A stretch of DNA of 64,000 nucleotides from JAPLKB01 sp964532465. Lineage in GTDB: Bacteria; Desulfobacterota; Syntrophorhabdia; Syntrophorhabdales; Syntrophorhabdaceae. This document shows, in pieces, positions 43,269 to 50,966 of the stretch. Within the stretch, counting starts at the first letter, position 1. The number at the start of each line of letters is the position of its first letter. The translations under genes and the position numbers were made by a program. The notes beneath the pieces are model-generated. The model worked only from the letters and a program-made list of their open reading frames with translations. It was not told the DNA's origin and ran no database searches. Location of the stretch: NCBI GenBank assembly GCA_964532465.1, contig CAZHHX010000016.1, positions 1 to 64,000 of the forward strand, written 5' to 3'.

Positions 43269-43525
43269 TTCTTTATTTTACCTGTATAGATCAGGTAGGG
43301 TTTTTTACGGATGATATCCGGTTTACTGGAAGCATCTTTTTTCGCTTCCTCGACAGAGATCTGTTTCCCGACAGCGCTTTGCGCCCATGCTATAGAGGAA
43401 ATACCGGCGAAAATAAGGAAAAACAACACCAAAACGACGGTACAACATAGCGAAAACCATGAGCATGAACATCTCTTCCTTGCACTTTCTCCTTTCAGGT
43501 TAGTTTTTAGTTCTTCGTTCAGCAA
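43265..43525 (-). pseudogene. 5' part of the split phosphatase gene (signal peptide region)
   Basis: 86-residue frame with a hydrophobic export signal (VVLVLFFLIFAGISSIAWAQS) and then IRKKPYLIYTG, the segment that precedes the fibronectin-like domain in phosphatases of this type. It ends in TGA overlapping the ATG of the main part. The only in-frame start is a TTG at 43525 without a ribosome binding site. A good start (AAGGAAGAGATG, about 43466) lies in another frame and would give MFMLMVFAML. A second frameshift is therefore likely, and the gene is probably inactive. Alternatively, sequencing errors in the homopolymer-rich stretch could explain both breaks. Confidence 0.55.
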
Positions 43526-43585
43526 CTAACACAGCCGGAGGCCTGATTTAAGGCCGATTGGCTGCATCCATTCAATGCTGTTCAG
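43526..43585 (-). repeat. attC-like site 1 (integron cassette recombination site)
   Basis: On the minus strand: GAACA at 43583-43579, GCAGCC-AATC-GGCC, an 8-nt loop, GGCC-TCC-GGCTG, and TGTTAG at 43531-43526. The ends pair (GAACA with TGTT) and the stems GCAGCC/GGCTG and GGCC/GGCC are perfect. It follows the PIN-toxin gene, where a cassette attC should lie. The site at 44373 has the same design. The R'' and R' boxes deviate from the strict RYYYAAC/GTTRRRY consensus. Confidence 0.5.
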
Positions 43586-43628
43586 CACTTCCCAGTCGGA
43601 AATGGTAAAATCAGTTTGAAAGGCCTCT

Positions 43629-44072
43629 TTATGGCCGATTAGCTCCAACGTCTGGTTGGCCGATATATTCAGCGTGAAGACCTGAATTCTTTGCAGCCAT
43701 GAATTGCCTTCTGTCAGAAGTGACAAACAAATCAGCCCTCCACTCAAGAGCACATGCGACGTGAAGAGAGTCCAGTGCACGTAACGTATTGTTTTCCAAT
43801 AGCTTAACTGAACGTGAGACTACCGAAGGAGTTATCTGCAAAATCGTTGCGTCTCTGACGTCGTCCAAAAGCTGGTTTTTAACAGCCCGATAATCAGCGA
43901 CAGTTAAGTTGTGCTCTCTCAGTCTCCTGTTGAGGCCAGAAATAATCTCAGGCACCAGAATAACTGAGAAAGCTAATTCCAAAGCATCCTCCAGGAAGAG
44001 TTGTAACTCTTCACTCCCGATTTCTTGCACATATCTCTTGGCAAACGATGATGAATCAACCGCAAGCTTCAC
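43629..44072 (-). CDS. PIN-domain toxin (VapC-like)
   Basis: 147 residues from a GTG at 44072 that overlaps the antitoxin TGA (GTGA). PIN ribonuclease features are the first acidic residue in KLAVDSSSFAKRYV, VPEIISGLNRRLRE, RALDSLHVACALEW (second acidic pair) and LFVTSDRRQFMAA (third Asp). VapC toxins cleave tRNA or rRNA until bound by the antitoxin. Its last residues, after GLHAEYIG, read QPDVGANRP and come from DNA resembling the attC-like repeats, suggesting recombination at the 3' end. It forms one mobile cassette with the antitoxin. Confidence 0.85.
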   Translation of the reverse strand: MKLAVDSSSFAKRYVQEIGSEELQLFLEDALELAFSVILVPEIISGLNRRLREHNLTVADYRAVKNQLLDDVRDATILQITPSVVSRSVKLLENNTLRALDSLHVACALEWRADLFVTSDRRQFMAAKNSGLHAEYIGQPDVGANRP

Positions 44073-44302
44073 AATGCCGTCTCGCGCTCTTCTAAGATAG
44101 CTGAAGATAGATCGCTTCCCTGGATGCGCAAACGGATTCCTGATAGCTTCCATGCCGGAGTTCTCTGTGCTTTGTCAGAAAATGGGACTACTTCAGCTAC
44201 CGGTTTTCCGCGTCTGAAAAGAATAAGTGTCTCCCCGTGCTCTACCTCGGTTAATAAGCCTGAAGCCTTCTTTCGGAAATCTGTGAACGCAACACTTTTC
44301 AT
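44069..44302 (-). CDS. Phd/YefM-type antitoxin
   Basis: 77 residues, with N-terminal Phd fold MKSVAFTDFRKKASGLLTEV and HGETLILFRRGKPVAEVVPF, the usual DNA-binding and dimerisation part of Phd/YefM/VapB antitoxins. The C-terminal 35 residues would wrap the toxin. AGGAGG lies 7 nt before the ATG at 44302. The stop overlaps the toxin GTG by four bases. It likely represses its own operon and neutralises the PIN protein. Confidence 0.88.
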   Translation of the reverse strand: MKSVAFTDFRKKASGLLTEVEHGETLILFRRGKPVAEVVPFSDKAQRTPAWKLSGIRLRIQGSDLSSAILEERETAL

Positions 44303-44372
44303 TTAATGCCTCCTATTGTGTACATTCAACTGTACATCTTAGATAGCGATTTGTCAAGATTAAGTTCTGTGG

Positions 44373-44431
44373 CTAACACAGATCTGAGCCAGAGGCAGGT
44401 TTTATTGCCGATTGGCTCCAGCGGTTTGTTC
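44373..44431 (-). repeat. attC-like site 2 (integron cassette recombination site)
   Basis: On the minus strand: GAACA at 44431-44427, GAGCC-AATC-GGCA, an 8-nt loop, TGCC-TCT-GGCTC, and TGTTAG at 44378-44373. It has the same layout as the site at 43526, down to the AATC spacer and the 8-nt loop, with different but compensating stem bases. It begins 3 nt after the hicA stop codon. Confidence 0.5.
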
Positions 44432-44433
44432 AC

Positions 44434-44658
44434 TCATAATATTTTCTTTAATTCTTCTGAGGTTATCTCGCAGTCACGCATAATTTGAGCTAAAAGCCCG
44501 CGCCCGATTGTTTCACCCGGATGTACAGGCACCACCGTGCACCTGCCGTCAGAGTGTTGGAGGAAATTGTGGCTACCCTTGCTTCGAACTACCTCAAAGT
44601 CTATCTTCTTTAGGGCTTTAATAAGATGTTTACCAGTAATTGAAGGAAAATTACTCAC
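44434..44658 (-). CDS. hicA: HicA-family mRNA interferase toxin
   Basis: 74-residue double-stranded-RNA-binding-fold toxin: SITGKHLIKALKKIDFEVVRSKGSHNFL with the catalytic His in KGSHNFLQH, then TVVPVHPGETIGRGLLAQIMRD. HicA cleaves mRNA; HicB blocks it. It overlaps the upstream hicB stop by 4 nt. The gene order antitoxin-toxin (hicB then hicA) is one of the two known arrangements. The stop is directly followed by an attC-like site, as in integron cassettes. Confidence 0.93.
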   Translation of the reverse strand: MSNFPSITGKHLIKALKKIDFEVVRSKGSHNFLQHSDGRCTVVPVHPGETIGRGLLAQIMRDCEITSEELKKIL

Positions 44659-44864
44659 GCAGTGACCGCCACACGCTGAACACCAATAAACTTAGTATTT
44701 GCAGGCTCTTCCACTTCGAGGCAGAGTTCAATTGCTTCCTTGATTCTTTTCATTAGTACATCAAGTGATTTTGCCTGTGTGTGACACCCTCGCAACATAG
44801 GCACCGAGGCTACGAAATATCCATCTTCATCTTTTTCGATAACTACGCTAAATTCTCTATGCAT
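44655..44864 (-). CDS. hicB: HicB-family antitoxin
   Basis: 69 residues from the ATG at 44864, which has GGAGGA 7 nt upstream; an ATG at 44879 is also open. The partial RNase H-like HicB fold is visible: FSVVIEKDEDGYFVASVPMLRGCHTQAKSLDVLMKRIKEAIELCLE. This short form lacks the C-terminal DNA-binding domain of long HicBs, so autoregulation may be weak. It overlaps hicA by ATGA. It belongs to the second toxin-antitoxin cassette. Confidence 0.9.
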   Translation of the reverse strand: MHREFSVVIEKDEDGYFVASVPMLRGCHTQAKSLDVLMKRIKEAIELCLEVEEPANTKFIGVQRVAVTA

Positions 44865-45417
44865 TTCAATATCCTCCATTCCTTATAATAACATAGAGGA
44901 AAGATTGCTTCATCTTTTATTTAAAGCGAACAATTAACTATCTGACTAATTCGTGTGTAATATCCGATATACATACCAAAATATTTATTAAAAATCTTTC
45001 CATAATCCGCGCAGGGGGCATAACACTTATCCCCGGTTAAGAACATGGGTGTAAATCATCACAGTTGACACATCCTTGCGTCCTAAAATTCACTTATATA
45101 CTGGTTTGCTTTCAATAAGTGAGTGGCAAAAGAATGATGAAAATTCTTTATTGATCCCCGTAAAACCCACCCTTTTTTCATTTTCCTGCTATTTTCATAA
45201 AATGTCAAGTATATTTCGAGCATTACAAATATTCAATATGCCAGTAACCCGAAACACCAAGCATTGAACAGATATTTTGTTTGTACCGGTATTATTCTTT
45301 CCCCATAAAATTCGTAGACACATTGTCTACAAACATTATAAATCTCCGTAAAGTCAATACAGTCCTTGTATAGAGCAATTTCGCTTTTAAAACTATCTCC
45401 TGAGATTCACTGAAGTT
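44865..45417. other. Intergenic region, no gene seen
   Basis: About 550 nt. A perfect hairpin GTAGACA-CAT-TGTCTAC lies at 45314-45330. The same stem type, CAGACA-CAT-TGTCTG, occurs in direct-repeat copy 1 at 40369-40383. A 63-codon frame at 45076-45267 (plus) has no ribosome binding site and is not called. No attC-like site was found upstream of hicB. Confidence 0.4.
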
Positions 45418-46005
45418 CTACTCCGGTTCTGTTGTTGCAGCATCCTTTTCCCAGTAAAGCACTTTTCGTATTCTTTCCACAATAGGTTTGACCATATCAG
45501 GGTTTTTTACTGTCGCAGTTTCACTCCACTGTCTCCAATTGCCGAGCAGTTCGTGGTACAGGTCCGCGCATGCCTTGTGATAAATGACCTGCGGCTGCGG
45601 CTCAAGGCCTGCGGCGCATTCTTTAAGCGCATTATATAAAAGGTCTTTTTCTTTTTCGTTTTCCGTATTGAAGACTATTACCTTTGTTTTTTTACTTGCG
45701 TCGCCGGACCCGAATCGCCCCTTTATATACATGTCGTCAGGCATGTTTTTTTCAAATTCAGATAAAAACTTCGTGCATTCATCAATGCTCTTCACCAGCA
45801 CGACTATTTTCCAGCAATTATAGGCGCTGCCGAGTTCGATCTCAGTCTTGCCCGCTGAGAGTTGTTCGTAAAGGTTCATTATGCAGGGAACGCATTTTCC
45901 GTATATATCGTTTTTTGTCCTTTTCAGCTTGGGATCTGTTTCAAAACTCACCCACCTCGTTTCGCTTCCTGCAAAAAATCGTTTGTCTATGTAAAGTTTT
46001 CCCAT
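45418..46005 (-). CDS. Conserved-looking protein of unknown function
   Basis: 195-residue soluble protein, no signal peptide. It starts MGKLYIDKRFFAGSETRWV and carries a CxxC (GKCVPCIMNLYEQL) about residue 38, a central alternating strand/helix part (WKIVVLVKSIDECTKFL, TKVIVFNTENEKEKDLL) and a Trp-rich C-terminal helix (HELLGNWRQWSET). The middle reads like a small alpha/beta domain, but I recognise no family. It is followed, with 14 nt between, by xseA upstream on the same strand, so it is probably the second gene of an xseA transcript. Function is not assigned. Confidence 0.7.
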   Translation of the reverse strand: MGKLYIDKRFFAGSETRWVSFETDPKLKRTKNDIYGKCVPCIMNLYEQLSAGKTEIELGSAYNCWKIVVLVKSIDECTKFLSEFEKNMPDDMYIKGRFGSGDASKKTKVIVFNTENEKEKDLLYNALKECAAGLEPQPQVIYHKACADLYHELLGNWRQWSETATVKNPDMVKPIVERIRKVLYWEKDAATTEPE

Positions 46006-46019
46006 ACGTGGCCTCTCTG

Positions 46020-47219
46020 CTACAATCGCTTATCCGTGACAGTGCAATCGGCTTCGCCTTTGTGGAGCTTTACAAGCAGTTCCTCTCCCTTTATGACCTG
46101 GTCCGCGCTGACTACGACTTCTTTTGTGTCCTTTTTTATTACAATACTGTAGCCCCTTCTTAAAATATTGTCAGGATTCAGGTCGGCTATCCTCTGGCTG
46201 AGTGTTTCTACCTGCACTCTTTTATTCCGGGAATATACGGAAAAACCATGCATCATGTTGTTCAGCAGTTCATCCAGATACATACGGTAATCCGTAAAAA
46301 GACTTTTCTTCTCCTTCAGCTCCATAGTTCCCTGATAGAGAAGGAACTTTGATTTTTCAAGTCTTTTTTTTATCCCCTTTTCCAGTTTTTTCTCCATATC
46401 AAGAATTGAATCAAGAAGTTCTGCTTTGCTCCTTACAACAATATCGGCAGCCGCTGTCGGCGTAGGCGCGCGCACATCCGCCGCGAAATCGGCAATGGTA
46501 AAATCCACTTCATGGCCAACAGCAGACACAACCGGTATCTCCGATGCGAAAATGGCTCTGGCTACAATTTCTTCGTTGAATGGCGCGAGGTCTTCCAGCG
46601 AACCGCCGCCCCTGCCTACGATTACAACATCCGCCTCTTTTGTTCTGCTGAAGTAATCGATTCCTTCAGCAATTTCATAACAGGCGTCATCTCCCTGAAC
46701 CTTGACAGGATATATCAATACGGACATATTTTCATATTTTCCATATATAACCTTCAGCATATCCCTTATAGCAGCGCCTGCCGGCGAAGTCACAATGCCG
46801 ATTCTCTTCGGAAACAACGGCAGCGGTTTTTTTCCTTCAGCATCAAAAAGTCCTTCTTTCAGTAATCTTTCTTTCAATTTCTGGAATTTCAATTGCAGAA
46901 GTCCCAGACCCTGCACTTCTATGGCATCAACAAGCAGTCTGTATTCGCCTCTTTTTTCATATACATCAACCCTACCCTTACAAATAACAGCCGCGCCGTC
47001 TTTTATCATGTCTTCCGGATACTTGTCCCAAAAATTGAAGGCCACGGCCTTTATCATTGCATTATCATCTTTCAATGTAAAATAAAGGTGCCCCGAAGGG
47101 TAAAGCTTGAAGTTGGAAATCTCTCCCTGAACCAGCACATCCCTGAATTGGCTGTTAATGGATTGCCTGATTTTTGCAGTCAGCTCTGATATGGTGTATA
47201 TCATGATGGAATTATTCAT
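46020..47219 (-). CDS. xseA: Exodeoxyribonuclease VII large subunit
   Basis: 399 residues. The N-terminal OB fold (YTISELTAKIRQSINSQFRDVLVQGEISN, HLYFTLKDDNAMIKAVAF) binds single-stranded DNA. The catalytic domain has PLFPKRIGIVTSPAGAAIRDM, VYPVKVQGD-like strand, DVVIVGRGGGSLEDL and SAVGHEVDFTIADFAADVRAPTPTAAA. A coiled coil (about 285-350) and the small C-terminal IL-RGYSIV end follow. With XseB it degrades single-stranded DNA to oligonucleotides in repair. No xseB gene lies beside it. The ATG at 47219 lacks a clear Shine-Dalgarno; an ATG five codons in is equally possible. Confidence 0.95.
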   Translation of the reverse strand: MNNSIMIYTISELTAKIRQSINSQFRDVLVQGEISNFKLYPSGHLYFTLKDDNAMIKAVAFNFWDKYPEDMIKDGAAVICKGRVDVYEKRGEYRLLVDAIEVQGLGLLQLKFQKLKERLLKEGLFDAEGKKPLPLFPKRIGIVTSPAGAAIRDMLKVIYGKYENMSVLIYPVKVQGDDACYEIAEGIDYFSRTKEADVVIVGRGGGSLEDLAPFNEEIVARAIFASEIPVVSAVGHEVDFTIADFAADVRAPTPTAAADIVVRSKAELLDSILDMEKKLEKGIKKRLEKSKFLLYQGTMELKEKKSLFTDYRMYLDELLNNMMHGFSVYSRNKRVQVETLSQRIADLNPDNILRRGYSIVIKKDTKEVVVSADQVIKGEELLVKLHKGEADCTVTDKRL

Positions 47220-47415
47220 TATGCCGGGTAATTCTTTTTTGTATTTTATTTTCAGATTACTGTCCTCTCAATCAATATTCTTCAGCTTATTATCTATTGA
47301 ACCATATATTAAAGCTTCGCAAGCTTTCCTTGTACCTTCATCAGTATACCATCTTCAAGAATATCGAGGAAGTGCGAATAGAACAATTGCGGATTATTTT
47401 TTAAGATAATTGAAT

Positions 47416-50400
47416 CTACTTATCAAGCAATTCCCGTAATTTTATGAGAAGTTCTGTGGGAGAAACAGGCTTGGCAATGAAGTTAAAGTCATCACCATGC
47501 ACTCCTTTACTAACCAGGATATCCCTGGTATAGCCGCTGGCAAAGAGCACCTTAACATCAGATTTTATCGCCTTTATCTCCTCATACACTTCTTTCCCGT
47601 TTTTTCCGGGCATAACTACATCGATAATAAGAAGATCAATCCTGTCCACGTTTTCTTTAAATCTCTGAATTGCGTCAAGGCCATCTACGGCGGTAAGTAC
47701 AGTATAACCGGCATCTTTTAATATTATGCTTGTCAGGTTCAGTACAGACTCATTGTCTTCTGCCACAAGAATTGTTTCCGTTCCCTTTACAGCCTGCGGT
47801 GAAAGAACCTGTTCTTCATGAACTTCCATCTGAATCAAAGGAAAATATATATTAAAAGTTGTTCCATGGCCGGACTCGCTGTACACAGTGATAAATCCGT
47901 TATGTTGTTTGATTATGCCGTAAACGATGGAAAGACCGAGGCCTGTTCCTTTGCCCACCTCTTTTGTGGTATAGAAGGGGTCGAAAATTCTGCCCGTTGT
48001 TTCCTTATCCATTCCGACACCGGTATCAGATACAGTGAGGAGGGCGTATTTGCCGGGAGCGCCATAACCGTGTGTCCTTATAAAAAGGTCATTCAGGTAT
48101 ACAGACTTGACAATAATATGAAGTTTCCCTCCTTCCGGCATGGCATCACGTGCGTTTGTGGAAAGATTAATCAGCACCTGGTCTATTTGCGTCACATCTG
48201 CCATGACCGTCAGAGGTTCATCCGGAACAGAAGTTACAAATTCAATATCTTCCGTAAGAAGTCTTGAAAGCAGTTTTTCCATATTTTTGATAATCTGTTT
48301 GAGGTCCCGCGGTTTGGGGTTAATTGTCTGTTTTCTGCTGAAGGCAAGGAGGCTTTGGGTAAGCTGCGCGGCCTTTTCTGCGGACAGGAGTATTTGTTCG
48401 GCGTAATGTCCTGTAGTGGTTTCCTTTGTGGTCGTCATTTGCAGAAGATGTCCGTATCCTATTATTGCTGTGAGTATGTTGTTAAAATCATGGGCAATAC
48501 CTGCGGCAAGCTGGCCCACGGTTTCCATCTTCTGAGTCTGAAGTATCTGTGATTGCAGTTTTTGCTTTTCCTCCTCTGCCTCTTTGCGCTCGCTCACATC
48601 CCGCGCAAAGGCAAAAAGGTGCTCTTTCCCGTCAAACTCCAGGTAGTTCAGCGTAAGGTCAACAGGAAAGACGGTACCGTCTTTTCTTGTGTGCACGGAC
48701 TCCATCATCAGAAATCTTTTCTCCTTCTCCTTCAGGACTTTGATAATTTCATCCCATTTGGAATAAGGAAAATAGCTGTCCCAGTCACGTACATTGCTTG
48801 ACAGAAGCTCCTCCTCACTGTATCCCAGAGATGTACAGGCTGCCCTGTTTACTCTGAAAGGCTTTCCCGCAGTAGTGAGCCAGAAGGTGGGAACAGCCGA
48901 ATGTTCAACGGAGAACTGGGTAAGCCTTAACTGTTCTTCTATTTTTTTTCTCTCCGTAATATCCATAAAAAGAACCAGTCTTAAGGGTTTATTCATGAAA
49001 TCAAGATCATGGGCTGACACGATGACATCAAAGACCGTTCCATCTTTTTTCCGATGTCTGTAAGAAGGCACCTTATTCACATTTTCAGCGGACATGGCAA
49101 CTCCTTTAAGGAGCGCCGGCACGTCCTCGGGAGGCCGAAGATCCTTTACAGTCATAGCGAGGAATTCCTCTCTGGCATAGCCATACTGCTCGGTTGCCGT
49201 ATCATTCGCGTCAACTATAGCCAGGGTTTCACGGTCAAATACAACTGCCGGAAGGGGATTGTCTTGAAACAATTTGCGATATCTTTCCTCACTTTCCTTT
49301 AGCGCCTCCTCTGCTTTCTGACGTCTCGTGATTTCCCGCGCCTGCTGAACATTCTGAACGGCAAGAACGGAAACCTGCCTGGCAATTAAAAAAAGAGCAT
49401 TACATATGTTTTCAAATTGTTCACGCGGCATTAAAGACGCTTCGGACAGGGCAGCGCGATATTCATCAGCGCTTATTCCTATTATCCCGGCAAATTTTTC
49501 AAGCTCCCCATCACCGGGCATATTCTCGCGTATCTGTCCCACATGCCAGATTGCCACGGGATGTTCTCCTACCGTAATTGTAGCGCTGCCGTGGAGGAGC
49601 CCGCAGGCAGGGCAGATTTCAATATGAGGGCTTGCAACCGCTCTCTTCCCGGTAGAGGCAATAGCATATATGCAATCTGCCCTGCCCTTTTCCGTGCTTC
49701 TTACAATACTTCCGCAAAGCCGGGAAAAATGGCTCGGAGAGGTAATAAACTGTCCGTTCATATCAGTAATAACCGAGGCTGTGCCGGTGGCCAAAGAAAA
49801 AGCCTCCTGTATCGCCTCAATTTCATTAATGTTGAAGACATCACTGAATTTAAGGGTGGATGTATCGCCTATGGGCTGAGTCAGAGCCACCAGTCGCTGT
49901 TCCAGCATCTGTGCATAGCTGCTGAGAGTTTCTTCAGCTATTTTCCGTTCCGTGATATCTCTGCTGAAAACAGCTATACCATACACCTGATCATTGCTGT
50001 CTGCCATAGGATAAAAGGTATTTTCAAGCCATACCCCGCTCCGGAAATCTTCAAACTTGACAGGCTGCCCTGTCATTACAACCTGGTCAACTTGTTCACG
50101 GCGCTTTTTTAAAACTTCCTCGGGCATAAGAACATCTATTACCGTACCGACCAAATCCTTGACTTTTTTATGAAAGCGGGCAGCGAGACTTTCATTTGCC
50201 GCAAGAACCTTCCCGGAGATTTCCACCAGAAATACAGCGTCCGTTGTGGCATTCAGGAGAGCCTGTACCGCTTGTTCACTTTGCTCTAAAGCGGCTTCCG
50301 TCTTCTTCCTTTCCGTTATGTCTCTCGCGGAAGTAATAACGTAGAGTACCCTGCCCTCCCTGTTTAGAAGCGGAATAATCAGCCAGTCTATCCATATTCC

Positions 50401-50781
50401 TATGGGAAGCTGAAACTCGATGCGGTTGGGCATGCCGGTATCAAAAGCATGGGCAAGGGCGTCTTCCCACATATTTACCAGATGTTCCGGGAAACCGAGT
50501 TCCTTATGAGTTTTTCCGATAAACCGGTCAACCGATAAACCCGACTGCTCTTCCACATTGCGGCTTACATAAAGATGACGGAACTTATCATCGAAGAGCA
50601 TGATTGTATCAGGCAAATTATCCACAAGTGACCTGAATTTCTCCTCGCTCTCCCGAAGGGACTGCTCAATTCGCGCATGTTCGTCTGCTTTTTTCCTGTA
50701 TTCGTCTAATTGTTGTTGCAAAAAATGAATTTCAGCTATCAGTTCATCTTTCGTCTTATCACTATAATCGTATGACATCAT
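47416..50781 (-). CDS. Large hybrid histidine kinase with PAS and PocR sensor domains
   Basis: 1121 residues, soluble. Order: coiled coil (10-50), PAS (50-165), PAS (170-290), PocR sensory domain (about 315-480: LKFSDVFNINEIEAIQ, SRLCGS, CPACGLLHGSATI, VAIWHVGQI), PAS (510-630), PAS (635-745), HisKA with His764 in AAGIAHDFNN, HATPase_c (STNARDAM, SDTGVGMD, GTGLGLSIVYG), and a receiver with Asp1054 in LLIIDVVMPG. PocR domains bind small organic ligands and carry conserved cysteines, here in SRLCGS, RADCIYA and EICPACG. It lies between xseA and the thiC terminator with no obvious partner regulator. The signal may be a metabolite or hydrocarbon-like ligand (inference). Confidence 0.93.
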   Translation of the reverse strand: MMSYDYSDKTKDELIAEIHFLQQQLDEYRKKADEHARIEQSLRESEEKFRSLVDNLPDTIMLFDDKFRHLYVSRNVEEQSGLSVDRFIGKTHKELGFPEHLVNMWEDALAHAFDTGMPNRIEFQLPIGIWIDWLIIPLLNREGRVLYVITSARDITERKKTEAALEQSEQAVQALLNATTDAVFLVEISGKVLAANESLAARFHKKVKDLVGTVIDVLMPEEVLKKRREQVDQVVMTGQPVKFEDFRSGVWLENTFYPMADSNDQVYGIAVFSRDITERKIAEETLSSYAQMLEQRLVALTQPIGDTSTLKFSDVFNINEIEAIQEAFSLATGTASVITDMNGQFITSPSHFSRLCGSIVRSTEKGRADCIYAIASTGKRAVASPHIEICPACGLLHGSATITVGEHPVAIWHVGQIRENMPGDGELEKFAGIIGISADEYRAALSEASLMPREQFENICNALFLIARQVSVLAVQNVQQAREITRRQKAEEALKESEERYRKLFQDNPLPAVVFDRETLAIVDANDTATEQYGYAREEFLAMTVKDLRPPEDVPALLKGVAMSAENVNKVPSYRHRKKDGTVFDVIVSAHDLDFMNKPLRLVLFMDITERKKIEEQLRLTQFSVEHSAVPTFWLTTAGKPFRVNRAACTSLGYSEEELLSSNVRDWDSYFPYSKWDEIIKVLKEKEKRFLMMESVHTRKDGTVFPVDLTLNYLEFDGKEHLFAFARDVSERKEAEEEKQKLQSQILQTQKMETVGQLAAGIAHDFNNILTAIIGYGHLLQMTTTKETTTGHYAEQILLSAEKAAQLTQSLLAFSRKQTINPKPRDLKQIIKNMEKLLSRLLTEDIEFVTSVPDEPLTVMADVTQIDQVLINLSTNARDAMPEGGKLHIIVKSVYLNDLFIRTHGYGAPGKYALLTVSDTGVGMDKETTGRIFDPFYTTKEVGKGTGLGLSIVYGIIKQHNGFITVYSESGHGTTFNIYFPLIQMEVHEEQVLSPQAVKGTETILVAEDNESVLNLTSIILKDAGYTVLTAVDGLDAIQRFKENVDRIDLLIIDVVMPGKNGKEVYEEIKAIKSDVKVLFASGYTRDILVSKGVHGDDFNFIAKPVSPTELLIKLRELLDK

Positions 50782-50832
50782 TCATCCTGACTCTTTTAAT
50801 GGATGTTTCTCAATATTCTTCTTCCCCTATCA

Positions 50833-50867
50833 AACAAAAAAGGCATAAACAATGGGATTTATGCCTT
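50833..50867 (-). terminator. Rho-independent terminator of the thiamine operon
   Basis: AAGGCATAAA (50840-50849) and TTTATGCCTT (50858-50867) form a perfect 10-bp stem with an 8-nt loop. On the minus strand the stem is followed by TTTTTTG. It lies 100 nt past the thiC stop, in the right orientation to end the thi4-thiDN-thiC transcript. Confidence 0.8.
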
Positions 50868-50966
50868 AATAAAAAATGGATAAGCCTTTCATAACTAAAT
50901 TATAGCACTAAAAAGACTGTTTGTTATCGCAATTAATACTCCGTCCTCTTGTGGCGGGGTGATTCA

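Noticed and set aside
42360..43289. 309-codon plus-strand frame opposite the phosphatase
   Set aside because: Antisense to a gene with complete metallophosphoesterase motifs; its product has no family features.
43526..43780. 84-codon minus-strand frame overlapping the PIN toxin
   Set aside because: Out-of-frame shadow of the toxin gene running through the attC-like site.
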